18,252 nucleotides of DNA from Bacillota bacterium (GCA_023429685.1 JAEZDF010000013.1:1-18252); one strand, 5' to 3'; positions 1 through 7,800 are shown, numbered from the stretch's first letter. Numbers and translations are program-made. Notes: generated by a model from the letters alone, not told the origin.

Positions 1-95
1 TCGTAAAAATCACCCAGGCGAAAGAACAGGATGTAGTCCTTATGCTGCTCCTTGATTGCCCGGTACTGCTGCATCATTGGTGACAGCTCTGCCAC
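1..95 (-). CDS. mutS: DNA mismatch repair protein MutS, N-terminal fragment
   Basis: Only the first 31 or so codons are in the window; the gene runs off the left edge. The start reads M-A-E-L-S-P-M-M-Q-Q-Y and continues to F-F-R-L-G-D-F-Y, the hallmark N-terminus of MutS, which recognises base mismatches as a dimer and recruits MutL. I chose GTG at 95 as the start because a GAAAGGGG-type ribosome binding site lies about 9 nt upstream and the protein then begins where MutS family members usually do. The frame stays open upstream to a TAA, with another GTG inside, so a longer product is possible but lacks family support. It follows the YlbF-family gene by 91 bp and is probably the third cistron of the miaB transcript. 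No terminator is seen in the gap, only an imperfect hairpin around 163-184. Confidence 0.93.
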   Translation of the reverse strand, partial: MAELSPMMQQYRAIKEQHKDYILFFRLGDFY

Positions 96-186
96 GTTGC
101 CTGTCCCCTTTCCCCCGATGAAATAGCACAGATACACCAGTCGTTAAGAACTAGCTTTTCCTGCGCAAGACGCGTCGCTTTGCGTA

Positions 187-594
187 TTAGTGACAGCCGG
201 AGCAGGACGAGCAGCTGCCGCCGCAGCTCTCAATCTGATCCGCCGTTTCGGGGTCCTGGCCGTTTAAGCTGGCGGACAGAATCTTGTTTACCATATCCAC
301 CACGGTATCAAACGCAAGCTTTGCATCGTTATATGCAAGCATAACGGGGTTCTCGGTCACCGTCTTGTGTAACGTGCGAATCTGCTCGTCTAGGGAAGCA
401 AGCTTTGCGTCGTCGCGCGGCTCTTTGGAAAGCTCCTGATTCAGCGTCATCTTAAGCATGGTAAACTCCTGAATCTGCTGCTGTAGGTCGTCGCTTGCGT
501 CTACCGCCTCGCGTGCCTTGTTCATTGCAATATAGCTTTCGTTTGCCTGTATCTGCTTGCCAAGATTTTTCGTTGTTTGAATGATGTTCTCCAT
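187..594 (-). CDS. YlbF/YmcA (RicA/RicF) family protein with cysteine-rich tail
   Basis: The 135-aa product is almost all helix, matching the YlbF/YmcA family (DUF964). In Bacillus subtilis two such proteins, with RicT (YaaT), form an Fe-S containing complex that binds RNase Y and affects mRNA processing, sporulation, competence and biofilm formation. The tail carries four cysteines (C124, C128, C131, C134) in a C-x3-C-x2-C-x2-C pattern ending in His. These are good candidates for Fe-S or metal ligands; that role is inferred. The gene lies 47 bp after miaB and 91 bp before mutS. In B. subtilis ymcA (ricA) also follows the miaB homologue ymcB and precedes mutS, so RicA is the closer match by context, but sequence alone does not separate RicA from RicF. 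The ribosome binding site (GAAAGAGAG) is weak, suggesting translation partly depends on miaB readthrough. Confidence 0.85.
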   Translation of the reverse strand: MENIIQTTKNLGKQIQANESYIAMNKAREAVDASDDLQQQIQEFTMLKMTLNQELSKEPRDDAKLASLDEQIRTLHKTVTENPVMLAYNDAKLAFDTVVDMVNKILSASLNGQDPETADQIESCGGSCSSCSGCH

Positions 595-641
595 GTGTTA
601 TCTCTCTTTCTGCCCGGTTGTTCGGGCTGTGCAGTTATTAT

Positions 642-2072
642 TTATACTATTAGTTCGCCAACCAGCGACCAGTTTTGCGCATCGGTAACCGTGACATCTA
701 CAAATCGTCCCGTATACTCGGGCGGTGCTTTAAACTCGCAGGCGACGGCGTGCTCAGTTTTGCCCGTCAGCCACCCTTCGCCCGAACGCCCCTGCCCCTC
801 CGCCAGAACACGTACCGTTTTTCCAATCTGCTCGCGGTAACGCTGTTTGCCGATTTCGGACTGCACCCGCAACAGCTCGGAAAACCACTCGGTTTTTTGC
901 TTGTGCGGGATGGGGTCTTCAAGCTGTTCTGCCTTTGTACCCACGCGTTTGGAATAGATGAAGGTAAACAGTGCGTCGTAGCGCACCGTTTCTACCAGTG
1001 AGAGGGTCTGCTTAAAATCGTCATAGGTTTCGCCCGGAAAGCCCACAATAATGTCGCTGGTAAAGCTGACACCGTCAATGATGCTTTTGGCAAGGGCTAT
1101 CTTATCAAGATACTGCTGTGCGGTATAGCCCCGGTTCATCATACGCAAAATACGGTCACTTGCGCACTGCACGGGAAGGTGGATATGCCGTTCCACCTTT
1201 TTACTATCGGCAATTGCGAAAAACAGCTCCTCGGTTGCGTCCTTCGGGTGGCTTGTCATAAAGCGGACGCGAAAATCGCCGTCGATGGCGTCTATCTCAC
1301 GCACGAGCTGGGCAAACGACAGCTCGCCTTGTACCCCCTTGCCGTAGGAGTTTACATTCTGCCCAAGCAGGGTAATCTCCTTAAAGCCTTCACGAACCAG
1401 GGTGCGCGCCTCTTCAATGACCGCATTACTGTCCCGCGAACGCTCTCTTCCGCGCACATAGGGCACGACACAGTAGCTGCAGAAGTTGTTGCAGCCGTAC
1501 ATTACCGGCAGCCACGCCTTAAGCGACCCGCTGCGGCGAACGGGCAGACCCTCGGGCAGGTAGCCCTCCTGCTCGCCAATGTCTATTACGCGCTTACCGC
1601 TTGTCATACAGGAGTAAACCAGCTCCGGCAGCCTGTGGGAGGCGTAGGTACCAAACACAAGGTCGACAAACGGGTAATGGTTGCGTATCTTTTCACTCAC
1701 GTGCTCCTGCTGCATCATACAGCCGCACACGCCGATAATCAGATCCGGCTTGCGACGCTTGTTGTGCTTTAGTGCGCCCACGTTGCCAAACACCCTATCC
1801 TCCGCATGCTCGCGCACCGCGCAGGTGTTGAAGATGATGATATCAGCAAGGTCGGGGTTGTCGGTAAAGCCGTAGCCCATGCGCGCAAGCTGACCATCCA
1901 GCTTTTCGCCGTCCGCGACGTTCTGCTGGCAGCCGTAGCTATGGGTTAATGCAAGGCGCTGTGTGCCCGTTTTATGAAAATGCTCTTCGTTTATATCAAA
2001 GACCCGTCGCGCAAAATCATCCTGACGCGCAAGCTCGGCAAGGTCAATACTCTGTGTAATCTGTTTACTCAT
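642..2072 (-). CDS. miaB: tRNA-2-methylthio-N6-dimethylallyladenosine synthase MiaB
   Basis: This 476-aa radical SAM methylthiotransferase adds a methylthio group to i6A37 of tRNAs reading UNN codons. The N-terminal UPF0004 domain supplies the auxiliary-cluster cysteines C48 (SYGCQQN), C84 (FNTCAVRE) and C118 (CGCM). The radical SAM cluster is held by C194, C198 and C201 in CNNFCSYC, followed by VVPYVRGRERSR, a typical MiaB stretch. A TRAM domain occupies roughly residues 410-476. Length and motif order match MiaB rather than MtaB or RimO. An in-frame TAA shortly upstream supports the ATG start; the ribosome binding site is weak. It is the first gene of a likely miaB-ylbF-mutS transcript, with a near-consensus promoter about 45 bp upstream. 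Confidence 0.96.
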   Translation of the reverse strand: MSKQITQSIDLAELARQDDFARRVFDINEEHFHKTGTQRLALTHSYGCQQNVADGEKLDGQLARMGYGFTDNPDLADIIIFNTCAVREHAEDRVFGNVGALKHNKRRKPDLIIGVCGCMMQQEHVSEKIRNHYPFVDLVFGTYASHRLPELVYSCMTSGKRVIDIGEQEGYLPEGLPVRRSGSLKAWLPVMYGCNNFCSYCVVPYVRGRERSRDSNAVIEEARTLVREGFKEITLLGQNVNSYGKGVQGELSFAQLVREIDAIDGDFRVRFMTSHPKDATEELFFAIADSKKVERHIHLPVQCASDRILRMMNRGYTAQQYLDKIALAKSIIDGVSFTSDIIVGFPGETYDDFKQTLSLVETVRYDALFTFIYSKRVGTKAEQLEDPIPHKQKTEWFSELLRVQSEIGKQRYREQIGKTVRVLAEGQGRSGEGWLTGKTEHAVACEFKAPPEYTGRFVDVTVTDAQNWSLVGELIV

Positions 2073-2114
2073 GTTCGTTTAATTCCCATCCATAAGGTTC
2101 GTAGGCATTATTTA

Positions 2115-2143
2115 ATTATACAAACATATTGCTGCTGCGTCAA
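2115..2143 (-). promoter_or_regulatory. Sigma-A-type promoter for miaB
   Basis: On the - strand TTGACG (2143-2138) is followed by a 17-bp spacer and a perfect TATAAT (2120-2115), about 42 bp before the miaB start. A 10-bp AT palindrome (AATAATTATT) lies just upstream of the -35 box and could be an operator, though its base composition makes chance likely. Confidence 0.75.
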
Positions 2144-2178
2144 ATAATTATTGGCACCGGGTAGCGAAATCGGCAGCA

Positions 2179-2208
2179 AAAAGCAGCCCGCGACGGCGGG
2201 CTGCTTTT
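2179..2208 (-). terminator. Rho-independent terminator after the amidase gene
   Basis: A perfect 13-bp stem (AAAAGCAGCCCGC / GCGGGCTGCTTTT) closes a 4-nt loop. Read on the - strand it lies 19 bp past the stop of the 1180-aa gene and ends in a T run. The + strand also ends in T's, so it could act in both directions, although no + strand gene leads into it. Confidence 0.9.
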
Positions 2209-2227
2209 GTTATGGCAGCCATGGCTT

Positions 2228-5200
2228 TTAGCTCACGTTAACAATACAGGTTGCGGAGTATTTGCCGTCTTTGGTGGTTGCCGTTATGGTGGCAGTGCCC
2301 GCCTTTTTTGATATAATCTTACCGTTTGCGTCCACTGTGACGACAGCGGAACTGGAAGTGCTCCATCTAACATCGGTACCCGAAACCGCTGTCCCGTTTA
2401 TAATCGCTACCAGAGTGTCGTCCGCACCAACGCTCATGCCAATTTCATCGATATTTAGTTCAATTGTGGTTTCTGCACTACCAGAGGACGGACTGGAAGA
2501 GGATGGATTGGAGGATGGGTTGGAGGATGGATTGGACGAAGACGACGAGGACGCCTCTTTTACTGTTATTGTCGCAACGGCACTCTTGCCCCTATCCTCG
2601 GTTTTTACGGTGATCTTGGCAGTACCTGCCTTGACACCCGTAACAATGCCGTTTGCGTCCACCGTGGCAACCGCCGTGTTGCTGCTTACCCACGTAAGGT
2701 TTTGATTGGTAGCGTCTGCGGGGGCTATCGTTGCGGCAAGCTGGGCAGTTTTGCCCACCTCCACCGTCAACTTGGTTTGGTCAAGCGTTACCCCTGTTAC
2801 GTTAACGGTGGCGACCTTGCCGGTAGACTCGGTGCCCGTGGAGGAAGAACCGTATCGGCTTTCAAAGAAATCGATGATCGCCCGAACCGTGCCCTGTGCT
2901 GCTGCGGTCTGCCCGGCGGAGCTGACAAGCAGCTCGTACTCCGAGCGGTTGCTGACAAAGCCGTACTCGGTAAGCGTAGCGGGGAACGCGAAGTTGCGCG
3001 TCATGTAGAAGTAGGAGAATTTAGCGCCTCTGTTTGTAATACCCAGAGACGAAGAAACGCGCTTTGCCGCATAGCTTGCAAGCGGCTGTGAGAACGAGTT
3101 GAAGTAGTAGCTTTCGGTTCCCGTCGCACTCGAGCTGCCCGAGTTGCTGTGCAGGGATATCAACAGATGTGGCTCAAACGATAGCGAGGTTGCGATGCGC
3201 CCTTCAAGCGAAGAGCTGGATGGGGTTGGGTTGACCTGTACCGAAGCACCCAGATCTTGCAGGATGGCTTTGGTTTTTGCTGCAATGGCGCGGTTTATTT
3301 CACGCTCGTGCATATTCGGATAGAAGCCCAAAGCGCCCGGATCGGAATCGTTGTGACCGGGGTCAAGCACAATTCTGGCGCCGCTCAGCGTGTAGCCGTA
3401 GCTGTTGGACGCGCTCTGTATGGGCGCAGGGTTGTTAAACTTTAGGTTGAGTGTTGTTCCGTTATAGGAAGCCTGGTAGCCCATCAGACCGCCGTTTCTA
3501 ATTCCAAGCGTCAGCGTAGAGCCCGACCAGGTCGCGCTGGAGAACAACGGGTTTTTGCTGAGTGACGCAAGGTTTGCAGGAATGGACGAGGTGTTTTTAA
3601 ACGAGATCTTCATCTGCGAGTTTGACAGTGCAACCGTGTAGGGTACCTGCCAGCTCATGCTGAGCGAGACGGTTGTGTACCGCCCGTCGTTTGTCACGGC
3701 CAGTGCCGAGATCTTGTTGTCGGAAAGATCTTTCTCGTCAATAAACCTGATGTCTTGCGCATAGACGCGCACACCCGAGGACAGGATGTAGTATGTAAAC
3801 GAGCTCTTGCCGTCGGAATAGTTGATGGCATCGCTGACCGCCTTATCGATGGTACCCTTGGGCAGCGGATGGTATTCGGGGTGAGAATAATCGTTGATGG
3901 TATTGGTGGGGAAGGTTTCGGCCTGCGTCGCGGTTACCTGAAGCTGTCTGCCGTTTCCGTCCGAGGTGTCGTAGGAGATTGCCTCGGCCACCTTAATGCT
4001 GGCGCCCGTTGCCGATTCCGAAAAGCCCTCGGCGCTTGCTGTGAACTTCACGGTACCCAGCGTCTGCGTCGAACTGGTACCCTCGGGCATCGTAAACGTG
4101 CCGATAAAACGGCGGTAGCTTGAATCCTTCTCATCCGAGTCTTCTAGGTTTGTATCCTCTTTTAGGGTAATGGTCTGACCGCCTAGGGTTGCCTTAACCG
4201 TTGCAGTGCTGTACGCAACGGCGGTTACCGTGAGCTGTGAGCCACCGATGGCGGACACCGAACCTGCGGGGTACACCTCTTTTAACACCTGCACATCACG
4301 CGTGATGGTGTAGGTGACTGTCTTTTCCTTATGCTTAAACTCAAAGGTATTAACCCCCGCAGAAAGCGTTGCCTCGTAGCCGACGTAACCGTTTTTATCC
4401 TGCTCGAGTTCCTGACCGTTCAGTGTAATGGGGAAGTTCGGGTCGCTCGCGCCCTGGAACGCGACGGTCTGCTCGGCTGTGGTATAGGTCTTTTTGGTAG
4501 GCTGCGTAATTGCAAGGTCCTTAAGGACATGCGCCTCCTGCACCTGATTGTTGAAGTATTTAATTAAAAGCTCGGTGCTATCCTTCGGGTCTGCCGCAAG
4601 TGCCTTAAGTGAGTTAAACGCACTGCCGCTGTATCCCGCAACCGTTTTAGCCTCCATCACCTGACGGGTAAGCTGGTCGGGACTGCTCCACCCCGCACTG
4701 TCGGTGCACGCTTTGGTGGCGGAATGCACCACATACATCGGGATACCGTTTTCCTGCGCAAGCTCGCCCCACCATGTGATGACGGCGGGAAACGGGACTG
4801 CACTGTCGGTCATCGAACCTGCCGCCTTGACCGATACAAAGTCGACATAGCCTTGTTCTATGTACTTCTTTACATCCGCGTGCCCATCATAAAGCATCTG
4901 ATAGGTTGCTGACGTGTCGGAGCCCTGTTCATTTGTCTCCTTGTTCGCCCACACGCTGGTGGTGGAGATACCCACCTGCACATTGCGGTTTTCTTTGCGC
5001 ACCGCCTCGGCTATCGACTTGATAACCGCCTCGGTATTCTGGTACATATAGTTCTCAAAGCCCATCGAAAGCCCGTACTCCGAATAGGCAGCATAGGAGT
5101 TTTCGGTGGTCTCGTTGAAATAATTCTCTATAATTACGCCGTCAACCTTGTAGCCCGCTACAATCTCCTTAACACCATTCATCATGATGTCGAGCGTGTC

Positions 5201-5770
5201 GCCGCTTATGTTATCCGCCGTGACTATCTTATCCCCCGACGGTACGCTGAGTGCCTCATACAAAACATAGACGTACAGCCCTTTTTGCTCCGCCTGCTTA
5301 GTCAGGTAATCGAGCGCGTCAAAATCGCCGACCTTGGAACGGAAGATATCCGATTTGTAGATAACCGTATCGTTATACCGCAGATCGACAACAACCGAGT
5401 TCATTCCCATCGAAACAGCGCTTTGAATGGCGGCATCGATCTCTCCCTGCACCGTCGCAGCGGAGGTTGTGCCGTTTAGGATGAAATCCTCTCCCGGAAT
5501 CAGATAGACTGCACGAAGTTCATTCGGGCGGGAGAACATCGGTTCCGGCTCTGGCTCGGGCTCGGGTTCCGGCTCCGGTTCGGATTCTACCGACGGTTCG
5601 GATGGCTCGTCCGAAATCACCTTGCTGTCGTTTGCGTTGATAATGCTGGGCGGCAGCACGGAGGAACCGTCCATTGCAAATGCATACACGCCCGCAAACA
5701 GGGTGATAACTAAAAAGCTGATCCCCACAACTGCGCCTAAAATACGGTTTCGTTTTCTGGTTCTCGTCAT
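2228..5770 (-). CDS. Exported GHL10-like / N-acetylmuramoyl-L-alanine amidase (Amidase_3) / Big_2 multidomain protein
   Basis: The 1180-aa protein begins with a basic segment and hydrophobic helix (about 11-33, possible cleavage after A-F-A at 32), then a Pro-Glu repeat (63-78). Residues 84 to about 400 resemble the GHL10 barrel of the neighbouring lipoprotein (shared ELRAV start, MNxVxxxxR, VDGVxxxNYF), but active-site-like residues are changed: the neighbour's DDYF is ENYF (215-218) and its WINPYR is lost. Residues 430-590 look like two beta-rich modules. Amidase_3 spans about 797-973, with zinc ligands H806 (LDPGH), E824 and H874 (SLHSN) and catalytic E935 (TEYGF), so it should cut the MurNAc-L-Ala bond. 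Two Big_2-type domains (about 988-1070 and 1100-1180) flank an NPSS-repeat linker and probably bind the wall. An AGGGGG ribosome binding site lies 8 nt before ATG. Confidence 0.88.
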   Translation of the reverse strand: MTRTRKRNRILGAVVGISFLVITLFAGVYAFAMDGSSVLPPSIINANDSKVISDEPSEPSVESEPEPEPEPEPEPEPMFSRPNELRAVYLIPGEDFILNGTTSAATVQGEIDAAIQSAVSMGMNSVVVDLRYNDTVIYKSDIFRSKVGDFDALDYLTKQAEQKGLYVYVLYEALSVPSGDKIVTADNISGDTLDIMMNGVKEIVAGYKVDGVIIENYFNETTENSYAAYSEYGLSMGFENYMYQNTEAVIKSIAEAVRKENRNVQVGISTTSVWANKETNEQGSDTSATYQMLYDGHADVKKYIEQGYVDFVSVKAAGSMTDSAVPFPAVITWWGELAQENGIPMYVVHSATKACTDSAGWSSPDQLTRQVMEAKTVAGYSGSAFNSLKALAADPKDSTELLIKYFNNQVQEAHVLKDLAITQPTKKTYTTAEQTVAFQGASDPNFPITLNGQELEQDKNGYVGYEATLSAGVNTFEFKHKEKTVTYTITRDVQVLKEVYPAGSVSAIGGSQLTVTAVAYSTATVKATLGGQTITLKEDTNLEDSDEKDSSYRRFIGTFTMPEGTSSTQTLGTVKFTASAEGFSESATGASIKVAEAISYDTSDGNGRQLQVTATQAETFPTNTINDYSHPEYHPLPKGTIDKAVSDAINYSDGKSSFTYYILSSGVRVYAQDIRFIDEKDLSDNKISALAVTNDGRYTTVSLSMSWQVPYTVALSNSQMKISFKNTSSIPANLASLSKNPLFSSATWSGSTLTLGIRNGGLMGYQASYNGTTLNLKFNNPAPIQSASNSYGYTLSGARIVLDPGHNDSDPGALGFYPNMHEREINRAIAAKTKAILQDLGASVQVNPTPSSSSLEGRIATSLSFEPHLLISLHSNSGSSSATGTESYYFNSFSQPLASYAAKRVSSSLGITNRGAKFSYFYMTRNFAFPATLTEYGFVSNRSEYELLVSSAGQTAAAQGTVRAIIDFFESRYGSSSTGTESTGKVATVNVTGVTLDQTKLTVEVGKTAQLAATIAPADATNQNLTWVSSNTAVATVDANGIVTGVKAGTAKITVKTEDRGKSAVATITVKEASSSSSSNPSSNPSSNPSSSSPSSGSAETTIELNIDEIGMSVGADDTLVAIINGTAVSGTDVRWSTSSSAVVTVDANGKIISKKAGTATITATTKDGKYSATCIVNVS

Positions 5771-5812
5771 TTTTACGTCCCCCTGTAATCGGTTGCGCCC
5801 AAGCGCGGATAG

Positions 5813-5818
5813 ATTATA
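5813..5818 (-). promoter_or_regulatory. Possible -10 box for the amidase gene
   Basis: A perfect TATAAT on the - strand lies 42 bp before the amidase start. The -35 position at a 17-bp spacing (TTCGTT) is poor and overlaps the small CGAAC/GTTCG hairpin at 5838-5849, so the promoter is tentative or needs an activator. Confidence 0.35.
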
Positions 5819-5837
5819 TACTCAGCAAACTTCAAAA

Positions 5838-5910
5838 CGAACCCGTTCGCACCGCACGTTTTTCGTGCGGCTGCGCACGGTTTCCGTGCGACGCACGCGA
5901 ATGCGTGCGG
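5838..5910. repeat. Cluster of tandem GCACG/CGTGC hairpins
   Basis: Three hairpins sit almost back to back: CCGCACG-TTTTT-CGTGCGG (5852-5870), CGCACGG-TTT-CCGTGCG (5874-5890) and CGCACGC-GAAT-GCGTGCG (5892-5909). All share arms CGCACG and CGTGCG with different loops. A smaller CGAAC-CC-GTTCG hairpin (5838-5849) precedes them. The stems are conserved while the loops vary, which suggests a repeated structural unit. None is followed by a T run on the - strand, so they are not classic terminators. They lie between the lipoprotein gene and the amidase promoter region. Confidence 0.8.
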
Positions 5911-5911
5911 T

Positions 5912-5990
5912 TAGTCAATAAATACGCCATAAGGCGTGCGGCAGGTATCGCCTACTTGAAAACAGAGACTGTTTTCAAGTTTATTGACTA
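5912..5990. repeat. 79-bp inverted-repeat element with inner hairpins
   Basis: The outer arms are perfect 11-bp inverted repeats, TAGTCAATAAA (5912-5922) and TTTATTGACTA (5980-5990). Inside are ACGCC-ATAA-GGCGT (5924-5937) and an 11-bp stem CTTGAAAACAG / CTGTTTTCAAG with a 3-nt loop (5955-5979), which directly abuts the right outer arm. The whole would fold as a branched junction. The lipoprotein stop codon TAG is the first three bases of the outer arm on the - strand. It may be a structured 3' UTR or a very small non-coding mobile repeat. Confidence 0.7.
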
Positions 5991-7505
5991 TAAGATAGAA
6001 ATCAAATTATCAATCTCCTTGGCAACCCGCGAAGCGACCGAGGAAGCGGGATTTATCACGGAATCGTATCGATAAAGGGCAAAGCCGTCGTATTTGGAAT
6101 AGGCTCTGGCAGAATCAACCTGTCGGCGCAGCATGGTAGTGGTAGACATCCATTCCTGCGAACCCGCGCCCGCCCACTGGTCTTCCGTACCGATTTTATA
6201 CACCGCAAGCCCGGGATAGAGCTTGATGCCCTTTACGGTGATCATATCATTCCATGCCTTGAGCGTCTGCTCGTATGGGCAGGAAGCGTTTTCAAAGCCG
6301 TAGTAGAGCTGGGGCATGATATAGTCGATATAGCCTTCGTTTTTGCACCACGTCTTCACGTCGGCATAGAGTGTGGAGTAGTTTTGGTCGATGTTGCCGT
6401 TGGGGCTTACGCCGAACTGCACCGACGAATCAACCGATTTTATGGCGGAATAGGTTGCCGATATCAGCTTGTTCACGTTTTCCATGCGCCATGCACTGAG
6501 CGACTTACTGCCGCCGCCCACCTTGTACTCGCTGTAAGCGGTGCTGTCAAAGGAGGATGCGGTTGTAGGATAGAAGTAATCGTCAAAATGGACGCCGTCG
6601 ATATCGTAGTTTGCGACAATCTCTGTGACCCCGTCTACAATCAGGTCACGTACCTGCTTGCGTGCCGGGTTAAAGAAGATGCCCTTTCCGTCTACTGCTA
6701 TGGTATAGTCGTTACCTGCCGCGTTCCACTCGCGCGCGATGTGCCCGCTTGCGAGATTGGAATAGCTGGTTGATGTCAAGATACGATAGGGGTTTATCCA
6801 TACATGAACCTCCAGCCCTCTTGCGCGGGCGCTGGAGACCATCAGTTCCAACGGGTCGTAGCCGGGGTCTTTGCCCTGTGTGCCGGTTAAAATCCGTGAC
6901 CACGGAAAATAATCCGATTCGTACAGCGCGTCGGCAAACGGACGCACCTGCAATATCACCGCATTCATCTCACGGTCTGTTACGTTATCAAATGCCTTGT
7001 TAATGGCCGATTTTGCCGCCGACTGGCTCTTGCCCTTTAACATGGTCTCTAAATCAAGATAGGATATCCATACCGCGCGCAGCTCATCGGAGGGTGCTGC
7101 GGTATTTTTGCTCGGTTGCGCCACCGAGGATGTTTCCACGGAGGAAGCTGCCTTGGAAGACGAGCCTGAAGAGGACGTCGTCTTGGAGGATGTTGCTTTG
7201 GAGGACGCGCTATTAGAGGATGCCGCCTTGGAAGAAGACTGCGTATCCCCAGCCTTGGAAGAAGTGTTCCCGCTCAAATCGCTCGACTGCGCATCCGATG
7301 ATAGTTCGCCGCTGTCGCTTTGGACAGGCAGGCTCTCGTTAAACGCCGGCTGCTCGGGGGCGTAGAGCCCAGACGAATCCCCGCCCTGTGAGGATGATGC
7401 GACATCAGAAGGGACAGAAGAAGGCGTCAACGACAAGTTGTAGGTGCAGGAGCAAAGCATAAGCACCGCCATCATTAAGAGAGAAATTCCGCTCGGTTTT
7501 TTCAA
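5988..7505 (-). CDS. GHL10-family glycoside hydrolase lipoprotein
   Basis: The 505-aa protein has a lipoprotein signal with lipobox L17-C18-S19-C20, so it should be lipid-anchored on the outer face of the membrane. A long Ser/Lys/Ala linker (about 25-138) reaches into the wall. Residues 141-505 form a GHL10 (DUF187) barrel: ELRAVWISYLDL at the start, LQVRPFADALYESDYFPWS, WINPYR (236-241), an acidic pair in IDGVHFDDYF (D308, D309), GVSPNGN and DYIMPQLYYGF. E. coli DigH (YddW), of this family, cleaves peptide-free peptidoglycan strands, so the same role is likely here but not shown. The start is TTG, with a very good AAAGGTGA site 8 nt upstream. Its own promoter lies upstream; the diverged GHL10-like amidase fusion follows after 217 bp. 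Confidence 0.88.
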   Translation of the reverse strand: MKKPSGISLLMMAVLMLCSCTYNLSLTPSSVPSDVASSSQGGDSSGLYAPEQPAFNESLPVQSDSGELSSDAQSSDLSGNTSSKAGDTQSSSKAASSNSASSKATSSKTTSSSGSSSKAASSVETSSVAQPSKNTAAPSDELRAVWISYLDLETMLKGKSQSAAKSAINKAFDNVTDREMNAVILQVRPFADALYESDYFPWSRILTGTQGKDPGYDPLELMVSSARARGLEVHVWINPYRILTSTSYSNLASGHIAREWNAAGNDYTIAVDGKGIFFNPARKQVRDLIVDGVTEIVANYDIDGVHFDDYFYPTTASSFDSTAYSEYKVGGGSKSLSAWRMENVNKLISATYSAIKSVDSSVQFGVSPNGNIDQNYSTLYADVKTWCKNEGYIDYIMPQLYYGFENASCPYEQTLKAWNDMITVKGIKLYPGLAVYKIGTEDQWAGAGSQEWMSTTTMLRRQVDSARAYSKYDGFALYRYDSVINPASSVASRVAKEIDNLISIL

Positions 7506-7548
7506 AAGAGATTCACCTTTCTTTCGGGCGTATACTTATACATATAAT

Positions 7549-7577
7549 ATATTACAACAGCTTTCCTAACAGGTCAA
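7549..7577 (-). promoter_or_regulatory. Promoter for the GHL10 lipoprotein gene
   Basis: On the - strand TTGACC (7577-7572) and TAATAT (7554-7549) are 17 bp apart, about 43 bp before the TTG start. The -35 box matches consensus at five of six bases; the -10 box is imperfect but lies in a very AT-rich stretch. Confidence 0.55.
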
Positions 7578-7592
7578 TAGAATTCAACAAAT

Positions 7593-7744
7593 TATTTAAC
7601 ATAAAATTGTCATTTCAACAATTATTTCTAAAAAAAAGCGTACAAACAAGCATCAAAAACTCAACAATCAGGCGGTTCTTAGCGAAATGAATGCCAGGTT
7701 CTCACTGGTTGACTTAATTCTGTACTGCAGTTTTATGTTAAATA
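7593..7744. repeat. 152-bp element with 14-bp terminal inverted repeats (MITE-like)
   Basis: The ends are TATTTAACATAAAA (7593-7606) and its exact complement TTTTATGTTAAATA (7731-7744). The interior has no credible ORF, but has a hairpin just inside the left end, AATTGT-CATTTCA-ACAATT (7605-7623), and an 8-A tract. No clear target duplication is visible; the ends themselves begin with TA. It fills most of the gap between the tsf terminator and the lipoprotein promoter, which otherwise holds nothing recognisable. Whether it is mobile is an inference from structure alone. Confidence 0.55.
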
Positions 7745-7800
7745 TGTAACCTATACAACAAAATAGTGCTCTTTGCACTTAAAAATACTTCACTCAAACA

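Noticed and set aside
1179..1772. 197-codon + strand frame inside miaB
   Set aside because: Antisense to the conserved MiaB core, with no ribosome binding site or family resemblance.
5838..5849. LexA-like box CGAACCCGTTCG
   Set aside because: The Gram-positive LexA site has four bases between CGAAC and GTTCG; this has two and belongs to the hairpin cluster.
7709..7737. + strand promoter TTGACT / TTTATG inside the MITE-like element
   Set aside because: The -10 match is poor, it overlaps the right terminal repeat, and it leads only into the antisense side of tsf.
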